A stretch of DNA of 49,475 nucleotides from Terramyces sp. JEL0728 (lineage: Eukaryota; Chytridiomycota; Chytridiomycetes; Rhizophydiales; Terramycetaceae): NCBI GenBank assembly GCA_027603945.1, contig JADIIU010000096.1:1-49475 (forward strand), written 5' to 3'. A program made the position numbers and the translations under genes. Below are positions 1 to 12,267 of the stretch, in pieces. The stretch's first letter is position 1. Each line of letters starts with the position of its first letter. Below the pieces are notes generated by a model, which made no database searches, was not told the origin of the DNA, and worked only from the letters and a program-made list of their open reading frames with translations.

Positions 1-267
1 AGCCCATAATAATCGATCATTTAGATATCGTGTTCTTTGAACCAAATTAGGATCGCCAATAAAAGTGTCAAATCGCAACTCTGGCAAATATTGCATATTC
101 ATATTGTATTTCGTTAAACTTTTCATCTCAATCGCACTATCACCGGCAATTTGGTTTAGGAGTGCCAGCCATACTGGAATACATTTATTGACTACTAGAT
201 CAATTCAAAAGTTGTTTAGAACACAAACAAGTCTATTCCAACTCTGTCTATTGGGGAATATAGACAT
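1..267 (-). CDS. Unknown protein, 5' part (runs off window start)
   Basis: Reading on the minus strand from the ATG at 267 gives a protein beginning MSIFPNRQSWNRLV, then, after a putative intron at 195-224 (30 nt, GT...CTAG), VNKCIPVWLALLNQIAG and on to position 1 without a stop. The reading frame contains LPELRFDTFIGDPNL and YLNDRLLWA. I do not recognise the family. The proposed intron is longer than the 19-23 nt usual here, so the first exon is less certain than the open frame at 1-194. The start lies only 41 nt from the divergent start of the next gene at 309. A plus-strand ORF across the same bases looks like an antisense shadow. Only about 78 residues are visible, so no function can be inferred. 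Confidence 0.5.
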
Positions 268-308
268 CTCCAACTATTGCATCCATAGCTTGAAAAATTT
301 GACAAGAT
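268..308. promoter_or_regulatory. 41-nt divergent intergenic promoter
   Basis: The proposed starts of the minus gene (267) and the plus gene (309) leave only 41 nt between them. If both starts are right, one very short spacer must serve two promoters and 5' leaders, in keeping with the compaction seen elsewhere in the window. Confidence 0.35.
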
Positions 309-1680
309 ATGACACGCGTCGATCATCAGAATATTGAAATAGTGGTAGAAAACATAGAAGACGGAGAAAATGTATCAGAGTCCAAAAGTATTGATAAAAT
401 ACTTGAAAAAGACAGGAAACGAAGGGCTCGTACTATTACCGAATCACTTCAGCCAGATGTGATAATGAACGCGAAAACCAATATTTACACAGCTCAGACC
501 AAGGCACAATTCTTTGAAACAATCTCCAACAGTGACTTTCAAGACGATGAAAACTTTACTCGGGCAATTCGTACAATGCCAATGCAGCAGCTGTCAAATT
601 TGAAAAAAGAACCACCAAAAACAATCAAAACTGAAACTCAAGTGCTCTTGCATACTCCAGAAAACAAAAATAATACGCCAGCACAATGCAGTGTAGATGC
701 CAAAGAAGTATCTGAGAAAATTCAATACACACACAATGATCTGAAAAAGATGTCTGAGAATCTCAAGCATATGGCAGAATTCAAATTAAACAACTTGCGG
801 AATACCGTTATACCTCCATTCGATGACGAATTGGCAGAATTCAAAAAGGTGCGCAAACTTGAATTCTTACTTGGAGTGGCTCTTACAGACTACGACATGA
901 TTATCGAATCAGAAGCATGGATTAACGAAGAAAAGCTTCGGCAGCACAATGGACACCAACTAGAAGCAATTAAACATAAACATAAAAAAGAACTTGACGA
1001 CATGCGCAAGAAAAAGGTCAACCACACGAAATGCGATAAACAAATTGTCGAGTTGAAAAACAAGAATATCGCACTGGTGGATGAATTATCAGCAACGGAA
1101 AGAGAAAATGAACAACTAAAAGAACAAATACGGCTGCTGCAAGTGGATTCATCAAACAAAGATGACGAATTCAAACTATTAATGTCAAAATATAAAAATA
1201 TCCAAATCCACAACAAAGTCAACCTATTCAACAACCATATTGGCCCGATAAAAGACGCAGAACGAGAAATAGAACACGACACTGTTAGAAAAGATATAGA
1301 AATTCTCTCAACGTACTCTTTTCTAACTGCAGGCATCACGAAAGAAAGCCTGCTTGGAACAAGTACGAAGCTACACAAAAGGAAATCACACCGAAAAGTG
1401 TGTTTTATGAATCTCAGCAACCAGTAGCAAAGAAAAATTATGCACCAGTAAAGAAAATAGAGAGATTGACGTACGGCTGTTTAACTCTAGCACAATGCAA
1501 AAACTGAGAGACCGAGCACAAGAATTGACAAGACTAGTTGGGAAATACAATGTTTGCAATGAGATCAGCGATGCTGTAAAAGAATTAGAGACAGTTGTAA
1601 AGCAAATCAATGGTACACCGAAACGATTCGTAAAAGAAATAGATAGAGTTAAACTAGATGCATTCAAGAAACACTTTTGA
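309..1680 (+). CDS. Coiled-coil protein of unknown function
   Basis: Exons 309-1397, 1418-1470 and 1491-1680 join into a 443-aa protein. Both introns (1398-1417 and 1471-1490) are 20 nt, start with GT and end with AG, and removing them joins the frame ending SHRK to QPVAKKNYAPVKKIERL and then TMQKLRDRAQELTRLVGKY. The middle (about residues 215-300) is a long Glu/Lys/Gln-rich heptad region typical of a coiled coil, and the ends are polar and probably disordered. No catalytic motif is visible. A structural or scaffold role, for example at the cytoskeleton or kinetochore, would be a guess. The stop codon TGA is fused to AATAAA, and the gene converges on the acyl-CoA synthetase with 12 nt between the stops. 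Confidence 0.75.
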
Positions 1681-1697
1681 ATAAAAAAGAATTTATT
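1678..1697. terminator. Overlapping convergent polyadenylation signals
   Basis: The plus-strand stop reads TGAATAAA and the minus-strand stop reads AAATAAATT, 12 nt apart. Each gene's AATAAA overlaps its own stop codon, so each transcript's cleavage site must lie in or next to the opposite gene. Confidence 0.55.
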
Positions 1698-3899
1698 TCT
1701 TGCCGTACATTTCATTTACTTCATCCTTGTAATGAGCCAAGATTTCTTTACGTTTGATTTTCTGTGCAGCAGTCAAGAAGCCGTTATCTGGTGTCCATTC
1801 ATCGTCAACAAACTTGAACGTACGTAAAATTTCAGCACTCTTGAGGCCATAGGTCTTGCAAATCGCCATCAAATCTTCTTGGATTTCTTTTTGCACTTTT
1901 TCGTGGTTGTTTTCAACATTTCCTAAACCTAGGTCATCCTTTAAAGTTAGCAATTCCTTTTCATTTGGAACAATTAGAGCAATAATGTGGGATTGGAACG
2001 GATCGGCGTGGATACACATGTTCATGAAATACTTTGAGGTTTTGTATTGGGATTCGAGTTTTTCCAAAGCAACGTATTCGCCATGAGCCAATCTACTTTA
2101 AAATAACAGTTACTTGACCAAGTTCTTTTTACGGTCAATAATAGCCAAAGAACCATCAGCCCTCCATTCAGCAATATCACCAGTCATCAACCATCCATCT
2201 TCAGTCAAAGCTTCCTTTGTAAGCTTGTCTTGTTTGTAGTATCCCTTCATAATATTTGCACCTCTAACCCATAATTCACCTTGTTGTAGTTTACCGTCCT
2301 TTGGATTTGGATCATAATTGTTACAAGCTACCAATTTAATTTCAGATGCAGGAGAAGGAGAACCACAGACGCCAAACATACCCTTGTCAGATGCATTTTG
2401 AACAGCGATTAAACCACAACTTTCAGTCATTCTAATATCAAAGATAATTACCCATAGCCTTGTAACAAAGTGCATAGCGTAACAGTCAGGAATTCATGGG
2501 TTTCAGCAGCCATTGGAGCACCGCCAGAAACTGCAAATTTCAATCTTCCACCAGTGTTATCAGAAATCTTTTTGAATACAATCTTGTCCATAAAAGAATG
2601 TGGTAGTCCCATGTTGATCAAATTCCTTTTCAATGCATAAGCCATCTTGAACACCAACTGTTGAACTGGTGAAGCTTCCTTTAATTTTGCTTGCACTCCT
2701 TTACGAATAGTTTCCCATACAGAAGGCACACCTAGGATTAACTTGGATTACCAGCCATCAACGTAGGTCTCAATTCACGAATATCACCTTTGCAGTTACG
2801 AACTGAAGCGTCAGTTAAAGTTTTTGGAGAGCCATAGCCAAGGGTAACACCACAAAAGATGCAGGTGTTTTCAATAAAGAATTCCAAAACGTGGGCAAGA
2901 GGCAAGTAGGCAAGATACACTTCATCTTCAGCCAAAACGGATTTCAAGATTGGTAAAACACCAGCAACAGAAGCAACCATGTTTCCATGAGTAAGCATAA
3001 CACCCTTTGGATTGCCGGTAGATCCAGAAGTGTACATGATGCAGCATAAATCATCTGGTTTCGGTGGGCATGGAGCGACAGGATTTTCTTTTCCTAGTTG
3101 AATCAATTCTTCCAAAGAAATAAACTTGAATTGACTTGCACCATCAATGATTTCCTTTTCCTTTTTACCAACAGTTCCTTTGTAAATAACGTTCTTTAAG
3201 GTAGGACATTCCTTTCCAATCTTTTTAATAACATCAAATAAATCAGTTTGAGTGTAAATGGTAGAAACTTCACCTGCGATTAACAAATAGTACCTTCATT
3301 CAAGGAAAAGATTAACGCATCGACGCCCAAGTTATCATAGGCAGTGGTAATGTAGATTGATTGCGTGTAGCAACCATGAGTCATCAGCATCCATTCTTGA
3401 GAGGTTGAGGCGAAAATATTGACCTTGTCTTGCGCTTTCAGTCCCAATTTAACCAATCCAGCACCAATCTTGGAGGCCATATCAGCAACATCACGATAAG
3501 TCAAGTATTTGTAAGGACCCATTTCAAAAAACTTCCACGTCTTTGTTTCGGTCTTTTCAACGCCGTTAACAATCTTTTTAACTTGCTTTTCTTCTTCGAT
3601 GGTTCTTACGAGTTCTCTTTGGCCAAACAAGTGAGACGAGGCTGGATACTTTTTCACAGCGTATTGCAAGACATCGTACAGCGTCTTTACTGACTCGTGC
3701 GGAATTGAAAGTAATTTGTTTTCCTTTTGAATAGTGCATGATCGACGTACTTTTCCTTCGGTTGCTGTGGACTCGCCAGTTTCAAAAGTGAGTTGACGAC
3801 CGATTGCTGATTTTAACCAGAACAGAGGAATCACAATCCCGAGACCTTGATTATCTATCTTGTACCTAGCCAAACAAACGTAGTGAGAAAGACACCCAT
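1693..3899 (-). CDS. Long-chain acyl-CoA synthetase (ACSL/Faa type)
   Basis: Exons 3899-3866, 3845-3294, 3273-2752, 2731-2452, 2431-2114 and 2092-1693 give 701 aa, the usual ACSL length. The five introns are 20, 20, 20, 20 and 21 nt. The protein activates long-chain fatty acids with ATP and CoA. Visible landmarks are the AMP-binding P-loop YTSGSTGNPKGVML, the GYGMTESCG motif (joined across the intron at 2432-2451), WLMTGDIAEW, DRKKNLVK joined to LAHGEYVALEKLE, and the C-terminal catalytic-lysine region. The first 34-nt exon encodes a hydrophobic start, MGVFLTTFVWLG, so the enzyme is probably anchored in a membrane such as ER or lipid droplet. The first ATG after a stop was chosen; a start further in (3873) would lose the membrane segment. 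Confidence 0.95.
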
Positions 3900-4794
3900 T
3901 TTATTAGATTGAGAAAAGAAACCCCGCCTTTCCCCATGCCAAGACATTAAAATACTAGCGTAAAACCCGAAATTGAGATCTGGCTGGAATCTTGGGGAAT
4001 AAGCGAGCAGCACGCTAGGAATAATCAGTACCATTTAGCTTTTAAGCGCATTACCCATAACCGCGAGATTCAAATATGCATTGCCAATAAAACATTTCTG
4101 CTCGTAGACTTGCGTATGATTAAATATGCGTAGATATCTAAATTTAGAGCTGGATAAGGTATTGCTTAAAATGTGCCACTTAGTTTTGGCCACAATAGTT
4201 GATTCTTTTTCGATTTGAACTGGAAAAGGCAGAGCGCAGAACCTTGTCATTCTGCGTAGCGTTCACTAGCGCAAAGTATCTCCAATTTAACTGCATGCTT
4301 TGATCTCTTGTTTACAGTAAAATGTTATTAATTCTCACTAGCGGGCTTTACGAATGATATAATATAGCATTCTGGGAATGCCGTTGGAAACAAATCCAAT
4401 AACGACTGTTCTTCAAGTGCCTGGTATTTGCAACATACATTGGGATACTGGCAGGATGTAAATTACCACCGCAAAATGAATAGCAGTAAAGCTATTCGTT
4501 TCTGAAATATGCATCAGTAAGTAATTGTCTACAAATGGCAGGTACAAAGTGCCTCAGGAGAACCAATTGGTTAATACATCATCTGCATGATAAAAACGAA
4601 ATTATTTCATTTCTGAAATGAGATCATTTTTTGTTGGAAAAAAAATCAGAGCAGCTTTTTCTAATTGTATTGAAGCCAAGCCAAACCACAAAGATATCTT
4701 ACCACGAGAGTTACTCTGGGTAAATAAGCTCAATTATTTTAAATGTATTATTTTAAATGCCAAATTTTTTACTTTTTTAATAGAACAATCTCCA
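3900..4794. other. Intergenic region between ACSL and Dot1
   Basis: About 0.9 kb lies between the divergent ACSL and Dot1 genes and should hold both promoters. The 4740-4785 stretch is T/A-rich, as expected just upstream of a start. Apart from the weak minus-strand ORF at 4035-4250 I see no coding frame, RNA gene or repeat here. Confidence 0.5.
4035..4250 (-). pseudogene. Isolated 71-codon ORF, possibly a gene remnant
   Basis: An ATG-started minus-strand frame of 71 codons. It contains SSKFRYLRIFNHTQVYEQ and CFIGNAYLNLAVMG. The segment FIGNAYL faintly resembles FIGDPNL in the partial gene at 1-267, which could mean a decayed paralogue. Chance similarity is just as possible. No obvious intron extends the frame. 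Confidence 0.2.
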
Positions 4795-6257
4795 ATGGGC
4801 ACGCTAGAAAACACCAAACGATTTGTCTATCTCCCAGTATATTTGCCGTATTTGCCAAATACCAAATCAACAAAGAGGAAAAGAGAGTCGCAGGAGTTCA
4901 AACCAAAAAAAGAAGAGAAACTCGATATAGATAAACAGGAAGGAAAAAGTGAAGCAAAAGTGGAAAGAAAAGAAGGAATTAAAGAAGAAAAGGGAGAAAA
5001 AAGTCATTCTGTGAAAGAAAAGCAGGACGGAAAGGGCAGTGAAGATAAAAAAAAGGATAAAGTCGCCAGAAAGGATCACCGATATAAAGCTCCTGTAGCC
5101 CAAAAGGATGCGATTGAAGCCAAGCAAATTGTATTGGAAAACCTCAAAGTATATAAGCAAAGTAAATATAATTAATCCAGTGGAAGGTGAAGAAATAGAA
5201 ACCATACAACTGGAATATCCAGGAAAGGGTTGCCATGAAGAGTATTTGTTTATTAAATCAGATATGCGCTCGCTGTTTCAAATAATCCAGATGAATACAA
5301 TCCAATAACAGATATTTACAATACGGTACAGCTAATTGCTTCTGAATGCTTGCCAAAAGAAACAACAAACAATTTTGGAGATTCACGGTCAGGGATAATA
5401 AGAAATATAATGAAAGGTTTGTTGTATTAACAAAGCTTGTCACCGCCAAGTTGCTTCTGATTTAAAAGATGGAATATTGACTTTTAATGCAGTAATGCTG
5501 GAATTAAAAGATTCTCAAGTGTTTGAACGGTGTGAAATCAAAGGACCACCAGCGTCGTTTGATTTAATCACTCATATACTTGAACAGTCTTATGCACGCT
5601 CAATAGCACCAAAATCACACTTGCTGAACAACTATGAAGGGTTTTCTAATAATGTGTATGGCGAAATCAAACACACTTTTGTACATGAATTAATTAGAGA
5701 AGCCAATATCAAAGCAACAGATATTTTTCTGGATATGGGAAGTGGGATTGGTAATGTAGTGCTCCAAATCGCTGCCGAGTGTCTGTGTGAATCATACGGA
5801 ATTGAAATAATGGAAATACCCAGTAATTTTGCAAAGAAACAACGAAACGAATTCTTATCACGAATGCGATACTATGCCAAGCCGTGCGGGAGGATATATT
5901 TAAAACAAGGGGATTTCCTTGAAGACGAAAGTATCAGCAAAGTCATTTCAAAGGCAGACGTGATCTTTGTCAACAAGTAGTTTCCATTAACGTAGTTATG
6001 CATTCGACCCTGCACTAAACCATTCAATACTGGCGAAATTCCTCGATTTGAAAGAATCTGCGAAAATTATAACTTTGAAATCTTTTGTGCCGTTAAACAG
6101 TCGTCAACAGAATAGAAGAGTGAATGCTATTGAAAGTATATTTACCGTCAAAGAGTATCATTTTGCAAGGAATAGTGTTAGTTGGATGCCTGAAGGTGGA
6201 AGTTATTATATTCACACTGTTGATCGTACTCTGATTAGTGGTGTTAGTTTTGTATAG
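4795..6257 (+). CDS. DOT1: Dot1-type histone H3 lysine-79 methyltransferase
   Basis: Exons 4795-5161, 5181-5241, 5262-5416, 5436-5976 and 5996-6257 give 461 aa; an in-frame upstream ATG at 4618 would add 59 aa. The introns are 19, 20, 19 and 19 nt. The N-terminal ~115 residues are very Lys/Glu-rich, as in yeast Dot1, where such a tail helps bind nucleosomes. The catalytic fold shows NNPDEYNPITDI, VYGEIKHTFVHELI, the SAM-binding motif FLDMGSGIGNVVLQIA, the acidic strand-2 motif YGIEIMEI, and VIFVNNYAFDP, which is restored only by removing the intron at 5977-5995. The enzyme would methylate H3K79 in chromatin without a SET domain. I chose the 4795 start because the stretch upstream looks like T-rich promoter. 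Confidence 0.92.
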
Positions 6258-6339
6258 TGGGAAAATATAATCTTATTTTTCGGCTAGTATTTCATATTAC
6301 TCTTGATCACCTACTGGATTGATGTTTATTTTACGTTCA

Positions 6340-7083
6340 CTATTGTAAATGATTATTGAAGTTGGGATTTGGTTCCTGCTTGATAGCACACGAGTCAATA
6401 TCTTTTGGCTCTTCATGTACCAGTAGTTCCTCATTTCCCTTGAGCAAAATATTTACGTTCTCCAACACACTGCCAAAAGTTCCCATCATTGGATATAAGA
6501 CTGAACAAAAGTTCCAAAATAGGATTGTATACTCGTTATCCATCATTAAGTCTGAAATTGCACATGCAAGACAGCCAACCAACGGAACAATAAACCACGA
6601 ATACACTATTTTCACATTTCCTCTACCAATCTTCCCTTTAGCCAAACGCAATCCTGGACTTACATCGAACCAAATACACATCATTGTAGCGGAGATTGCA
6701 GTTGTTGGTATTTCGTATATCCAAAAAGAAGTAAATAAAATACAGCTTCCAGACTTTCCAACCAAATCCAGAAACACGGCTGCTCCAAAAACGATTCTGT
6801 CAAATATATCAATATTTGATTTCCGTTTGAGCATAACAGTATACATCAGCAGGTAAACTAGCCAGTCGATCGGTTTCAATATTTTGTAATAAAACGGATT
6901 TTGAGTGAATAGTAGGATAAATATCCCTTTGAGAAGATGCATGGCTAATGCAGGCAGTTGATACTTTGCGAGACGTGTATATGGATTGAAAGTGTTTTTT
7001 GTGAGCGGGATTAGCAATATTAATGATATTATTGCTGTTGCTGTGTATGAATAAGTATCTTCAAGTGTCCACGACGCGTTCAT
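6340..7083 (-). CDS. Multi-pass (about seven-span) membrane protein, unknown
   Basis: A single-exon frame of 247 aa from the ATG at 7083; the open frame reaches 7134, but only through a non-ATG codon. It begins MNASWTLEDTYSY, a short glycosylatable N-terminus, followed by roughly seven hydrophobic segments (for example TAIISLILLIPL, MHLLKGIFILLF and VYSWFIVPLVGCLACA). It ends in a hydrophilic acidic tail of about 40 residues. The topology resembles a receptor or small transporter, but I recognise no family motif. An AATAAA lies 13 nt past the TAG stop. It converges with Dot1. Confidence 0.65.
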   Translation of the reverse strand: MNASWTLEDTYSYTATAIISLILLIPLTKNTFNPYTRLAKYQLPALAMHLLKGIFILLFTQNPFYYKILKPIDWLVYLLMYTVMLKRKSNIDIFDRIVFGAAVFLDLVGKSGSCILFTSFWIYEIPTTAISATMMCIWFDVSPGLRLAKGKIGRGNVKIVYSWFIVPLVGCLACAISDLMMDNEYTILFWNFCSVLYPMMGTFGSVLENVNILLKGNEELLVHEEPKDIDSCAIKQEPNPNFNNHLQ

Positions 7084-7216
7084 TGAACAAGTGCAGATAA
7101 AGAAACAGAGTCCTTTTACGTTGGATACCGTCAATTAAGCCATGATTGCTGAACGTTGTAATTGATATCCTCGCTCACATATACATACCTGGACTTGCAA
7201 ACAATATTAATTTTAT

Positions 7217-7864
7217 TCACACGCAGTCTAAATCAAATGGTTTTGCGACTAGTGAGTAATCAGTGTGCATGTCCGTACTTTCATCTCCAATGTCAATGTA
7301 TTCAAATTCAGCAACAGACATTGCATCTTCAGGTTGAATAGATTGTTGATCTTGAGAAACTTCCTTGGCTATTGGATTCTTTTGCGCATACTTGGCAAAT
7401 ACTTTTGGGTTATACACATCGTATACCAGCAGTTTATCCAATTCTATAAAAACTAGGGGCGACTCTTGTCTGATTTTAGTCCTTATAGTCCTGTTATAAA
7501 CCAGCTTGCAACTAGCTGGTACTTGTCGCAATGGTTTCGTTTCCAACATTGGCACAGGCTGGTCCACTTTTATATTCAAGTACGAAAGATTGTCAACGTG
7601 TCTATATCGGCACCTCTTTGTTTCGCAATGTCCAAACGACAAAAACGACGGACATTGTAAAGTTTCGTCTGTTGGATGCTTTACAAAAGCTACCAGTAAA
7701 TCCTCTGGTATATTCTTTTTCCGACAATCATCCAACAGCCTGGCTCTGACTTCGTCTGGTGTTGCCAATTCACAACCTCCCAATTTGCGCTGAATTTCAT
7801 CCTTTTGGTCCTGTTTTCTTTGCTGTGCTAGTTGTCGTCTCCTATCTCCATTTCCTTTTACCAT
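7217..7864 (-). CDS. CCCH zinc-finger protein
   Basis: An intronless frame of 215 aa. A strongly basic N-terminus (MVKGNGDRRRQLAQQRKQ) is followed near residues 71-90 by one finger, CPSFLSFGHCETKRCRYRH. It has Cys-x8-Cys-x4-Cys-x3-His spacing, one residue shorter between the second and third Cys than the common CX8CX5CX3H finger. Such fingers usually bind RNA. The remainder contains a conserved-looking segment LVYDVYNPKVFAKYAQKNP and an acidic C-terminus. The stop is fused to a polyadenylation signal (TGAATAAA). It diverges from the PP2C-like gene, with 94 nt between starts. The exact RNA-related role is unknown. Confidence 0.75.
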   Translation of the reverse strand: MVKGNGDRRRQLAQQRKQDQKDEIQRKLGGCELATPDEVRARLLDDCRKKNIPEDLLVAFVKHPTDETLQCPSFLSFGHCETKRCRYRHVDNLSYLNIKVDQPVPMLETKPLRQVPASCKLVYNRTIRTKIRQESPLVFIELDKLLVYDVYNPKVFAKYAQKNPIAKEVSQDQQSIQPEDAMSVAEFEYIDIGDESTDMHTDYSLVAKPFDLDCV

Positions 7865-7958
7865 GAATTGAAAAATGAAAAAAATATTCTTGTTACGAAA
7901 GGTTCAAAATTTAGTTTATGGTCAAGTTTAATTGTACTGCATAATTATTTTCACTGAA

Positions 7959-9391
7959 ATGGAAAATGAAATCTCTGAATTTTACAGAGTACTGGAAACC
8001 CCTCCACCAGCAAATATTGTTGATCAAATGCAATTCCATCTCTATAAATCCCTCCATAAATGCGACTCGAAATTCACGGTTTCACTTTACAGGCAGCTTA
8101 ATATATTAATTTCACTATGGACAAAAATCAAGTCGCTACAAACCGAAATAGTACATACGATATTCCATGAATTGTATTTCTTTATTACGTTTCATTCTGC
8201 TAGGATTGATATTCCGAGACATTATGCGCATAATTTAATCAAGGACATGATCCAGCTGCACGACTTGTTTTTACCATTTGGATTCAACGTGCTTGTTAAT
8301 GACTTGCCAAGTGATTACGGAATCGAACCTGTGTCTCTGACAGAATTTGAATATTATTTTAAGCATCCTGGAAACCAGGAATTTAATGTTTTGGTTGTCA
8401 ATCAAACGACAATTGACCAGGAATGGGGAAAAATAACAACAGGATTAGAGACACAGGATCAGCTAAGCTGTTGGTTTGAAACGTATCCATTAATTCAAGT
8501 GCAAAACGAATGGCGATCAATCAACTACCCAAACAATGACTCTTTTGGGTTGTTGAGAAATAAAGATACTATAGTTGGAGGTATCTTTGATGGATGCGGA
8601 AGCGGTTCAAGAGCTTATTTCGCTTCAAATCTTGGGCTGGTAAAATATTTACAGAAATGCAAGCAAGGAAATCTTGATATGGACTTTTTAATCAAGACTT
8701 ATTATGAATTGAATAGTGAAATTATGAATATTGAAGAATGTGGAAACAGCACTCTTGGATTATTCACAGTCAAAAATGGGATTCTGAATACGTTGATTGC
8801 AGGCGGTATTTTCTATTTGATTACTAGATGTCGAATTGTTTTTGGTTAGAAAAGGTAGAGTCATTGATTTGCAATTAAACTATCCATTTTGTAGAATTTC
8901 AACCTCGTCAGCGCCAGGTGCTTTTAGTTAACAAAGGGGCAATTGGAAACGGTGTAGATCATGTATACATTGAATCATCGAATTTGCAAGTGTGTAAAAT
9001 AAAGCATGAAAAGGGAGATGTCTTGATTGCCAGTAGCGATGGGCTGGGAGACAATCTCGATCCCATACAAATTAGCGATCCAAAAGATTACGGATACGAT
9101 AGCTGGAAGGACTTGTCACCAACAAAACATCCCTCGGTAATAGCAAAACTAGGAGAAGCAAAAACCAAAAACTTGGAAACTCTGCTCAAAGACGTTGATA
9201 TTAACGACTACCCAAGGGTTCTCAAATCGTATTGTCTTTCGAGAGCTGAGCTTGAAATAGATTTGTGGAAAGACGATAAATACTTTCACAGCGACAAGTT
9301 TGCCAAGGATCAAATGTACGAAGAGGGAAAGAAGCGGGGATTAAAGTACGGCAAATTGGACCATGTTGGGATCCTTGTTGTACCTCTTTAA
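7959..9391 (+). CDS. PP2C-like (PPM family) protein phosphatase
   Basis: Exons 7959-8806, 8829-8917 and 8937-9391 give 463 aa; the introns are 22 and 19 nt. The first ~190 residues are a helical extension I do not recognise. The PPM-like core then shows VGGIFDGCGSGSRAYFASNL (Asp211 as a likely metal ligand), GNSTLGLFTVKNG, LIAGD (completed across the first intron) followed by LFLVRKGRVIDLQ, GDVLIASSDGLGDNL and the terminal KLDHVGILVVPL. The spacing of these Asp-containing motifs fits a metal-dependent Ser/Thr phosphatase. The VADGVGG signature of PTC7-type enzymes appears as IFDGCGSG, so this may be a divergent subfamily. The substrate is unknown. Confidence 0.75.
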
Positions 9392-9515
9392 TATAATGTT
9401 TTTATTGATTTGCCACAGGCAGTTGGACCACGGAATAGCTGCCTGTAGTGCGAGTCGTATGCTAAAGATTTGCTGTGCATCAAATTCAACCAACTTGCCA
9501 AACAATAGAGATTTA

Positions 9516-10800
<1,285 letters not shown>

Positions 10801-10884
10801 TTGAGGAAAAAAGTTAAGTGAGTCATTTCCTGGCTGTCACTATTTAATGCTTGTACAGGAAGTCGGATTGAATTTATATATGAT

Positions 10885-10934
10885 ATCCGGTCAAGTTTAA
10901 AATGACAAGATCCGGTCAAGTTTAAAATGACAAG
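10885..10934. repeat. Two tandem 25-bp direct repeats
   Basis: Two perfect 25-bp copies at 10885-10909 and 10910-10934, with the start of a third (ATCC). They lie 85 bp upstream of the MAP2 start, in the gap between MAP2 and the next minus-strand gene. Each copy contains GGTCAAGTTTAAAATGACAA. This could be replication slippage or paired regulatory sites. Confidence 0.85.
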
Positions 10935-11027
10935 ATCCAGTGATTTGGCAATCTTTCAATAGCAAATAGTAACCACTTTGAACTATAAAACATTTATAAG
11001 GATTCATTTCCAAAGACTACAATACAT

Positions 11028-12018
11028 TCAGTAATTGCTTTTTTCAGAGATTCTCGCTGTTTGAAGAGCATCCCCACCTTGAGTAGGTTCATTCTTTGTC
11101 GAAGACAATTTAGACCTGTAATTAGCACTGATGGTACTTTTGCTGGGAAATACTGAAATCTTTCAGCAGCTGTTGGGAAGCGTTAAAACTAGCATGCACA
11201 AATACAAATGCCGCATAGACCGGAGAAGCAATGGTGGTCCCTGGATTAGATTAAATTACCATTAACCCCAACCAAAGTGATATTTGTGCTGACTCTGTTA
11301 TTTTTCAGCAGGATTATCAATGCAACACAAGTGTAAATCTTGTACCCAGCAAGGATAACATAGTCCAAAAGCGCGTACTTCATAATCAGCTGTGAAGCCA
11401 GCTCTCTATTGGAGACTCCTAGCTTTGAAGCGATATTGAAGATGAACATTACGGATGCTGCAACGAAATTTACAGCCTGCAAGAATGCATTTAGTGCCAC
11501 GAATAAAACTGTCACCTAGATTAACTGGGATTACAGTTGTATAAGGAGTCACGTAATAGTTATTATAAGCTCCTGATAAGACCACTCCAAAATTTATACT
11601 CGTGACAATAATCGTTACAATTTGAACCAACAAGCCAATCGCATTCAATAAAAACCATATTTTGTATGACATTGACTGAGGCTATGTTAATGAAATTTAC
11701 CGACTGGACGACTGGTAATCTCTGTAAGATGACCAAGTACAAAATGCTGTTTGAAATTCCAATCGTGATGACAGCCAGCAATGCAACGAGATTATAATTT
11801 TTCCAGTTATAAGGCGACACTGTGTAGTCTGTCATTGCAATATAAAACAGCAAGGAAACCATATTGAGTAAGCCAGTTGCTACAGCAGCGTAGAAATATC
11901 TCGATTTTTTCCCATAGTTTTGACACGCAATGTGAAATGTTTGAAAGTTCTTTTGCAAGGCTGCACCAAGAATAATTAGTTGTGGAACTATATACGAGGA
12001 CGCGAGTCTGTCAGCCAT
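11028..12018 (-). CDS. Seven-span membrane protein, tandem paralogue 1
   Basis: Exons 12018-11701, 11681-11535, 11515-11260, 11240-11138 and 11115-11028 give 303 aa; the introns are 19, 19, 19 and 22 nt. The protein starts MADRLASSYIVPQLIILGAAL and has about seven hydrophobic segments, including KIWFLLNAIGLLVQIVTIIV and YVILAGYKIYTCVALIILL, then a polar C-tail. It is clearly paralogous to the next gene (12268-13248), with all four introns at the same positions. Without the last intron the frame would stop inside the tail, and the paralogue comparison supports splicing there. Topology suggests a receptor-like protein, but I see no diagnostic GPCR motif. Confidence 0.8.
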
Positions 12019-12267
12019 GAGAAAGATGGTTTTTAGAAATGAATGACATAATACAATCACCTGGAATGAATTTTATTCACGCGATGGTGTCTTTTGCCAT
12101 GCAAGTTATATTGATATATGTGGTGGTATGTAATTTTAGCGATTTTGTTTATGGCTCGCATCCTTGTATTAAATCCATTCAAAGTCCACTACTATTATGG
12201 GTATAAATCGCGTTTTAGTCATTAAATGGTATCCAAAAAAAAGAAATCATTTATATTACAAAAAATT

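Noticed and set aside
65..337. Plus-strand ORF of 90 codons
   Set aside because: It lies antisense to a better minus-strand frame (MSIFPN...) and overlaps the start of the coiled-coil gene.
4618..4794. Upstream ATG of Dot1 as the start
   Set aside because: The segment is T-rich and promoter-like, and the encoded residues look unlike the rest. It is kept only as an alternative.
7466..7793. Plus-strand ORFs across the CCCH gene
   Set aside because: They are antisense to a clear zinc-finger protein with an ATG and a stop/AATAAA fusion.
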